Shown here piece after piece: positions 57,867 through 64,000 of a DNA stretch of 64,000 nucleotides. The notes below the pieces were generated by a model that saw nothing but the letters and a program-made list of their open reading frames with translations, was not told where the DNA came from and made no database searches. Each line of letters starts with the position of its first letter. Positions within the stretch are counted from its first letter, which is position 1. The DNA lies in the NCBI GenBank assembly GCA_009760855.2, contig WPIO01000071.1:291501-355500 (forward strand), given 5' to 3'. A program made the translations under genes and the position numbers. This stretch comes from Cristatella mucedo. Taxonomy: Eukaryota > Bryozoa > Phylactolaemata > Cristatellidae.

Positions 57867-58887
57867 CTGAAGAAGAAGAGGACGAAATTTACAATTACGA
57901 ATACGCTGGCGAGAAAGGAAGCAAATTCGGCACAAGCTTCGACTTTGGCATCAAATCTAAAACGCCACCAATTCAGCAACATAGACCGCACGACCATTAA
58001 TTTAAGCTAGAATGTCCCTCACGCGGCGGGATGGCGGCCCCCGACCTTGGCCCCGTGAATCGCGGCGTCCCTGCTGCTGTTAAGCGCGAGGCATGACGCT
58101 AGCCCATCGGAGCGCAGCGTTCCTGAGTCGCAGGTGGCAGCAGTCCCCTTTCGAGCTAAAGTTTGACTTGAGTTGAGAATGCCACGCAAGCGAGTCCGCA
58201 GTCTTAATCGACGGCAAGAAGCACAGTGTACCAAGAGATATATAAGACGTGTGTAAATTTGTGTACAATTTTGGTATTTTAACTATGACACAACGAAGCG
58301 AGTCCGCCGACTCATGATCAGCCAATGGTTTTCTGTTTAGTAAATTGCCTTTGCTTAAAAGTTCAACTTAATTTCTGCCGCGTTTTAGTTTAATGCTATA
58401 CTACCTAAGCTTATTGGTGAACCAATTTGAAAAAAGATTGTGGCTGCCTGTGCAGCACGCGAGTAACGCCTTGTGAAAATAATGGCCTATGATGAACACT
58501 TTAGGTTACGCCGGATTAATCTGTTGGACATGTGGGACATTACATGTTTTAGATATAATAATGGCTTAGTTTAAGCTTTGCAGAATAAATCAATATCTTA
58601 TGAAAAGGCACCATTTTGGTATCCAAAAAAACGGCTGTACGTTTAGCTAATAATTGGCAACGATTTATTTTTATTTGGCATTTCTGTATGCTCGACCTTC
58701 AAAAAATCACTACGTATTTGCAGTATCAATTTTCACATATTTTCAACTGTCAAATAACTCAGGGTGAACGTTCGATTATTTTGTTAATGATCCTTAGTGC
58801 ATTTAACTATTATCACCTGCAGATTTGATGCGATTTTTATCGATAGAACAAAAGCTGAAGCAGTAGCACCGAGTTCATTCAATATGG
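57867..58887. other. Unassigned; upstream of gene 3 ectodomain exon
   Basis: The overlapping + frame at 57755-58000 is acidic and Tyr-rich but runs antisense to the exon and its acceptor tract, so I treat it as a shadow. No signal exon on the minus strand was found. Confidence 0.3.
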
Positions 58888-59045
58888 ATGAGCTGGTTTG
58901 GTCTAGCGGTTAAGGTGCTCGCCTCGACTAAGGTCTGACTGAGGTCGTGGGCTCGAGCTCCGAGGCATATGTGAAGCGCCTGAATAGAGATTAAGTTCTC
59001 TTGGGGCGCTATATAAATGAATTATATTATATTATTATTCTTACT
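58888..59045 (+). mobile_element. SINE-1, plus orientation, best copy
   Basis: Head gagctggtttggtctagcgg, box B-like gaggtcgtgggctcgagctc, tail gcgcctgaatagagattaag, then ttctcttggggcgctatata and an ATT-rich end. Box A and B spacing is compatible with a pol III internal promoter. Confidence 0.88.
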
Positions 59046-59472
59046 CTCTCTTATAGATTTCTAATGGTAGTCACATTAAGAAAAAAATATTTCTGCACTT
59101 TGGCTGCTGCGTCGCTCTGAATCGAGCCTTCGGTCGTCTCACCGTACTGAGGATAGCAAAGCAGTCTCTCTCATACGCTCCTTCTACTACTCGTTCTTTC
59201 GCAGCTTGGAACCAAACTACAAGCGCTACAAAAAATTGATGCTATACACCCAATGCTCTGCGTGTTTTGTGATGCATTCTACTGTGTCTTTTAAATTCTA
59301 AGAAAAAAAGCAACTAATTAATAAAGTATTTATAAGGCGTTAGCATGGCAAATATTCGACGCTGGACACATATATTCCCTGGAGTTCATTAAAAGTGTAC
59401 CGGCCTTTAACATTCTTCCAAAGGCTAAAGGCAAATTTTTGTTTCCGGATACTAACTGTGCGCACAGCCCAG
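59046..59472. other. Unassigned
   Basis: No supported feature. It is the 5' flank of the candidate signal exon. Confidence 0.3.
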
Positions 59473-59509
59473 ATGAATCGTCATCTGCTGCTGTTGGTTA
59501 TGATGGCAG
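59473..59509 (+). CDS. Candidate signal-peptide exon, plus strand
   Basis: ATG is followed by NRHLLLLVMMA and a phase 1 donor GCAG|gtaatt, the same phase used after the signal peptide of receptor gene 1. It is very short (12 codons), so chance is possible. No matching ectodomain exon is seen downstream; it may lie beyond the window. Confidence 0.35.
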
Positions 59510-60288
59510 GTAATTAAACATTCGGCTCCGTTTTACTCTTTGACTTTGGTTCGCGTCACCTTCACCTTTAAGAAAGAAACTTAATCACTGTGTGAGAGCG
59601 ACGCTCTGAGCAGATCGACTTCGATCTCAGCCGGGACTGATAGGAATCTCCTCTTTTGCGTCAACTGCTTTCGTTTGTTGGCTTTCTTGCACGCGAAGAC
59701 ATCGCGAGATATTACGTGCCCGAGTAATGAGCTCGAGATTAATGGGGATGAAGTAATAGCAATAGAGGTTTATCAAGTGTATTATTTTTGTATTAGGTAG
59801 AAATGCCATTTAACGTGAACCCCGAGTGGCGATCGCCACATGAAATGCTAATTTATTTCTATAAGCTTCATTGAGGATGGTATTTCGTAACGAGGCATCT
59901 GTGAAGTCGTTACGCAATGCGTTCTAGGGCGACAGTATTGTGCCACCATTTGCATAATGGTGAATGAGAATGGATGTAGCCCCCCCAGTCATTTTCAGCA
60001 CGGGTTTTCAAATGAATTCTCATAAGCACCATTCAGAAGTCTGAATATAAAGTACATCAATTTCATTTTTACATTGTCAAACTATTTTTTGAAACGATGA
60101 AAATATCCTACAAAGCTCCGGATTTACATATTTAGAGAATCACTGACCACTGGGATTGGACTTCATCTGACTGCGAATAGCCTGCTTCAACCATCTCCAT
60201 TTCGTCCACTATAGAAAGGCAATATCGCTATGCGTACCTATTCTCCGCTTCGTCGGTCCCATCGAAATATTTTATAAAATGCCCATAC
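59510..60288. other. Unassigned
   Basis: No exon or repeat is supported apart from ordinary AT-rich DNA. Confidence 0.3.
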
Positions 60289-60487
60289 AAGTTTCTGCCA
60301 GATGCTCTGACTGAAGAATATTGAAGGGACCAGCCGTTCTGACGGCTCGTCTAGATATTGTCTCACATTCGCCGAAGAGAAGGCGTGAAGTGAGAAGCAC
60401 GTCAGCAGCGAAATTCTTGAGGGTCACTCCGGAGACAGTTGTGCTTTCAATTGACAAATGTGATCGCAGATATTCTTGAACATACAA
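60289..60487 (-). pseudogene. Possible decayed C-terminal half of an eight-Cys exon
   Basis: The minus frame TVSGVTLKNFAADVLLTSRL then LFGECETISRR aligns with SVNFTFNYQLVNIASLRIVK then SMFCEVYYDRR of the 57411 exon. A donor ACTT|gtatgg falls at the equivalent place in phase 1. A stop lies directly upstream in frame, and the last Cys is missing, so the copy looks broken. Confidence 0.3.
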
Positions 60488-61184
60488 TCAGATCCAATCC
60501 AACGTGCAGCCAGACTATTCAATCCGGCTACGATTTCATTACTAAATTGTGTACTACAATTTTACATTGCATTAACGTCTAACTGTCATTTTAAAAATCT
60601 AAAGTCTTGGCGATCAAGCCGCTAAGCTCGTACTAAACAGTTTCAAAGGCTAGCTACTCTGCAACCCCGGAAGTCAAAGGTTTAATCAGAAGGTATCTCG
60701 TCACCATTCTTGATGCTTACGACATTTACCGGTCTTCTGGTTTGTGCAGCCACTGAATTTTCTACTGAATATTGCATTTCACAAGCCTTGCCCAATATCT
60801 TGATTGCATTTTGATGTAATAAATACCAATTTATTAGTTAAAGAAAACAAGTAAGCCTTCGGTTAAGTGGTCTAACAGCTTCTTGTCACTTTTGGCGGAG
60901 CTACCTTTGCGTCTACCACTTAGCTTACAGAAGCCACAGTATGTTTGCCTGTGCTGCTACGAACTTGGAGGATGTAGCTACGCTGAGTCATCACAAGCTG
61001 AACGAGTTAACCGTATATCTGAAATATAGCTCTGCCGTTACCATTCTTACAGAGCAGCCGGGAAATGCGTCACTTAAAAAGATATGAAACATATACGGAT
61101 TTTATAATACCCTTAAAGGCCTAAAATATAGAAACTTCTCACAGGCCCTAAAGGAAGCCTTAAAACAATTGGTCCTTAGAACAC
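60488..61184. other. Unassigned
   Basis: Nothing identifiable. Confidence 0.35.
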
Positions 61185-61385
61185 AATAATAATAATAATG
61201 TACTTGATACACAGAAATAAAAAAGCTCACTGGAGCGACTAGCCTAGAGAAAAAGTCCAGGTCATAGAAAAAAGTGTGCAAGGAGTACGCAACAGTAAGA
61301 TTAATAATAACATAGGTAATACACATGATAAAGTGCCATCAGATGACTTAATATCTTTCTAGGCGCTTTACATTCACTGTCCGCT
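61185..61385 (-). mobile_element. Two short L2-A tails
   Basis: One AAT run with gtacttgatac at 61187-61210, and a second tail at 61308-61378 (catgataaagtgccatcaga, ctttctaggcgctttacatt). Both minus orientation, only terminal parts. Confidence 0.6.
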
Positions 61386-62563
61386 CCCTCGACTTGCGAC
61401 AGTCTGATTTACGAAAGCTCGGAGACAAGAACTCAGCCACGATCACTGCCAAACTTTCAAAATACGCACGCGGTCAATAGATTTCAGAACACCACAAGCA
61501 ATAGGAAGGAGACGTTGTCTGTCAACTATTCATTGTAGGTAGTGATTGAGGGCATTCTCTCGCTTGGGTGAAAAGCTAAAGGTAAGACGTGTTCAAAGAG
61601 ATCTCGTGCGTTCTCTCGTTTCGTGTTGCATTTTTATTTTACCATTGCTTCTTTATTAATCATGTTAATACTATTTACTTCTTCATTAGATACTGTGCTA
61701 TTAAATCTGAGATGGCCGAAAAATGCTTAAGTAGCATTTCTGCTACTGCTGGAGAATGGAATCAGGGGTGAGCAATTTCTCTTTGAGAAGGAAACAAGTA
61801 TCGCAAGGAAAATATATTCTGGCGCATCCGAGATCGTGAGCGTAATCTCGCGTGAAACTGGCTCGCCAGCATCTCCCTCATCTCCACTGATCTGAAGGAA
61901 ACCCTTAATAACCGAGACAGTGGAGTCTGAGGTTTCCACCTAATTTGCAGTCGTCACGACGGAAAGCTAAGCTGCGTGCCTATCCAAGAGATGCAGAGAT
62001 TGCTGGGAGTTTACAAAAAAGACCAGAATACAAAACTTGACAAAGAAGGCGACGAGTTAACTGGTGAATAATTGATGGAATTATAAACTGAGAAAGTAAA
62101 GGTCAAGCAAATGATGACAAACCTTATGGTGATGTCGCTAAGGTCTAACGTAAGGGAAGTAGTGGAGGTCTTCTCCTCACTTCGGCCTGGAATGCAGTTG
62201 CTAGAAGAAACTGCAGCAACTTCGAACGACAGAGTAAAAAGGTAAGAGTTAAAAGGTAAGTTAATCAGTCTCTGGCTTTTTTTTCATGAACACGTCAAAG
62301 AAAGAAGAACAAGAGAAAAACAGTCAATGGTCTATTCCTATTTTATCAAATTAGAAGAGAGTGAATTAGCTATAGCAGTAGATTCACTTCAGCAAATCTT
62401 CCAGTCACGAGGGCTTAGTGGATTGAGCAGAGAGAGAGAGAGAGATAGTGGAAGAGAGCGCCGATGATCCTTCAGCAAGATCGTCGAACTCATTCTCGCC
62501 ATCTTCAAAATAGTATTCAATTCAAATGTGAAGTGCCGATAAAGAAATAGTGCTCTCTGAGGA
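61386..62563. other. Unassigned
   Basis: Splice-like borders around 61690-61767 enclose a short Cys-containing frame, but the phases do not fit the receptor family (see rejected). No other feature. Confidence 0.25.
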
Positions 62564-62612
62564 CGCTACAACAAATGTATTACTCTTGTAGGTATTATTA
62601 TTATTAAAATTA
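62564..62612 (+). repeat. L2-A/SINE-1 type 3' tail
   Basis: The phrases gctctctgaggacgctacaa and caaatgtatta with an ATT run match the shared tail. Confidence 0.5.
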
Positions 62613-64000
62613 CAGTACTAGGACTACAGGATTCTGCATGAGTACAAATCAAATATATTACGGTATGCAGTTATAATCTTATTGAATTTTTCTTATTTAC
62701 TTCTTATTTCTTATGTATTTGCCAGAAATACTAATTCCTTTCCTCTCTCTATGTCTTCGTCAGAGCTTACAGTTGCAAAATTATAATCATATACTTAATA
62801 CTACTTAATATATAATTTGAATAAATAATCATAATACTATAATAATGCCATATTAATATAATAATTAGAATATATTCTTATAATTAAAACTTATTATAGT
62901 AAAACGTACTATATACCATTTTTGACTTCTGAACTTCCGACTTACGGCACGTTTTCCGGTCCCGTTCTATTTCGCATGTCGGGGGGCGGCTGACTGTACT
63001 GTAACCTAATAATAATGCAGCTTAAAGACATTGTGCTAATTTTCTAGCATTAACCGATATTCCTACTATCGTAAATAGTGTAAAGTTCTCACTAAATAGT
63101 CAAACGAATTCTGGCTGGCAGTTAATGGAGTGAGTGTAACTCTCTAGTAATACAGCATGGCAACTCTGCAAAGTTTAATATGGGCTTCCTTTGCCTCACG
63201 TAAAACGAATCTGTGACCGTTTGTTCAATCGACCGAGCTGCTAGAGTGGGGTAACTATAGGTGCGAATCTCTGAAGTGATCAATCGCGAGAGCTAAAAGC
63301 TGTTTGGCTCTTGCACTCAAATTGTCAGCTAGGTCATGACCACGACAGCATAGACATCGTTCAAATCTCAATTGAAAGCTTGAGCAACAGTTTCGCTCTG
63401 TTCATTGAGTACCCGGTATTGCCCAGCCTCGAATTACTGCACTATTTGGGCGGCTGCAATCTGATCTCCAGCCGCGCTTTAATTTTTAAGCACCAGGCAC
63501 GTGAGCTCGCACTCCCACTCTCCGGCTAAGTAATTTACCTTGACATGCACTCAGTCTAACGATCGTCAAAATAAGGAATTGCCAGGCTCCTTGCATGTCA
63601 GAGAGCAGGCAACGATGAGAGAGAGAGAGCCCAGTATCGGCTTTTCCAGACTCTCTAAGTTGTCTGTGGAAGCACGGAACAATGAACGAAACGTTATACG
63701 TTAAGGCCGTTGTCAAAGACGTCTGTGCAGTCGGTTTTTTACAGTTTGCTTTAGGATTTGTCAGTGTTGCCGATCCCTAAGCGTGCTCGCATGCTTGCTG
63801 GTACCGTGCCTGCTGACTAACCGCATTTGCAGGTTAGTACAATATATGTCTCCTCACCATGTTGAAGCTTAAAGACATCTTGCGGCTTTCCTAGCAGCCG
63901 ATTTGTAGTCCTGCTATTGCATTAAACGTAAAGCTCTGATAGAAAGGGCAGACCAATCTGGTAGGCAGTTAGTAGTGCGCAAATCCATAGTAGTGCTGCC
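62613..64000. other. Unassigned 3' end of window
   Basis: AT-rich to about 62930, then mixed. The frame at 63311-63529 (+) is not recognised. A very worn L2-A 3' UTR may lie at 63785-63860. No gene is supported. Confidence 0.3.

Noticed and set aside
57755-58000. Acidic, Tyr-rich plus-strand frame.
   Set aside because: It is antisense to the ectodomain exon and its CT-rich acceptor tract, which explains the Glu run.
61690-61767. Plus-strand stretch with acceptor and donor encoding YCAIKSEMAEKCLSSISATA then GEW, resembling SCSRLSSTAAEW of the 57411 exon.
   Set aside because: Phases are 2-2, not 1-1, and the stretch is only 78 bases. It continues into stops in the receptor frame. The similarity may be chance.

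Overview
The window looks like invertebrate metazoan genomic DNA. Coding sequence is sparse and split by introns with ordinary gt..ag borders. Microsatellites are dense. Most recognisable sequence comes from L2-clade non-LTR retrotransposons and tRNA-derived SINEs. The species cannot be named from sequence alone. There are no bacterial-style operons, no CRISPR and no rRNA genes.

Main content: modular single-pass transmembrane receptor genes. On the + strand, five exons (5372-5450, 7938-8579, 11012-11080, 13689-13788, 15494-15977) join without a frame conflict into a 457-residue protein: signal peptide, cysteine-containing ectodomain, Ser/Thr-rich stalk, short stalk exon, one membrane helix, cytoplasmic tail. 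Intron phases run 1-1-1-2. A second membrane-helix plus tail cassette with the same phases lies at 21503-21584 and 24764-25502. On the - strand, two related exons (57411-57866 and 47985-48434) are both phase 1-1 and each holds eight cysteines in almost the same register. They carry Ser/Thr-rich or small follow-on exons (46684-46857, 56635-56763). A decayed piece (60289-60487, -) and a signal-peptide exon (59473-59509, +) suggest further members. I do not recognise the ectodomain as a named family. A clustered, duplicating set of receptors with short tails carrying Tyr and RRxS motifs fits a cell-surface recognition or immune-type locus, but that is inference.

Mobile elements: L2-A is abundant. 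It has one nearly intact copy at 26919-30507 (-) with fused endonuclease and reverse transcriptase, a 5'-truncated copy at 39848-41173, a decayed long copy at 51905-54310 (+) and many 3' tails. A second family, L2-B, occupies 37305-39600 (-) and several 3' scraps. The L2-A copy at 26919-30507 sits inside an L2-B scrap. SINE-1 carries a 3' tail copied from L2-A. SINE-2 is found at 4145-4640, itself split by an L2-A tail, and at 23535-23705. A piece of a retrotransposon with a restriction-like endonuclease lies at 20060-21065.

Layout: 1-5200 repeats and unassigned DNA; 5200-16330 receptor gene 1; 16330-21480 GC-rich DNA and element fragments; 21480-25500 second membrane/tail cassette; 26700-30640 nested LINEs; 30640-37300 mostly unassigned; 37300-42400 LINEs and an AT-rich minisatellite; 42400-50100 unassigned DNA and minus-strand receptor exons; 50100-55500 SINEs, a decayed LINE and an unrecognised coding segment; 55500-64000 minus-strand receptor exons and sparse DNA.
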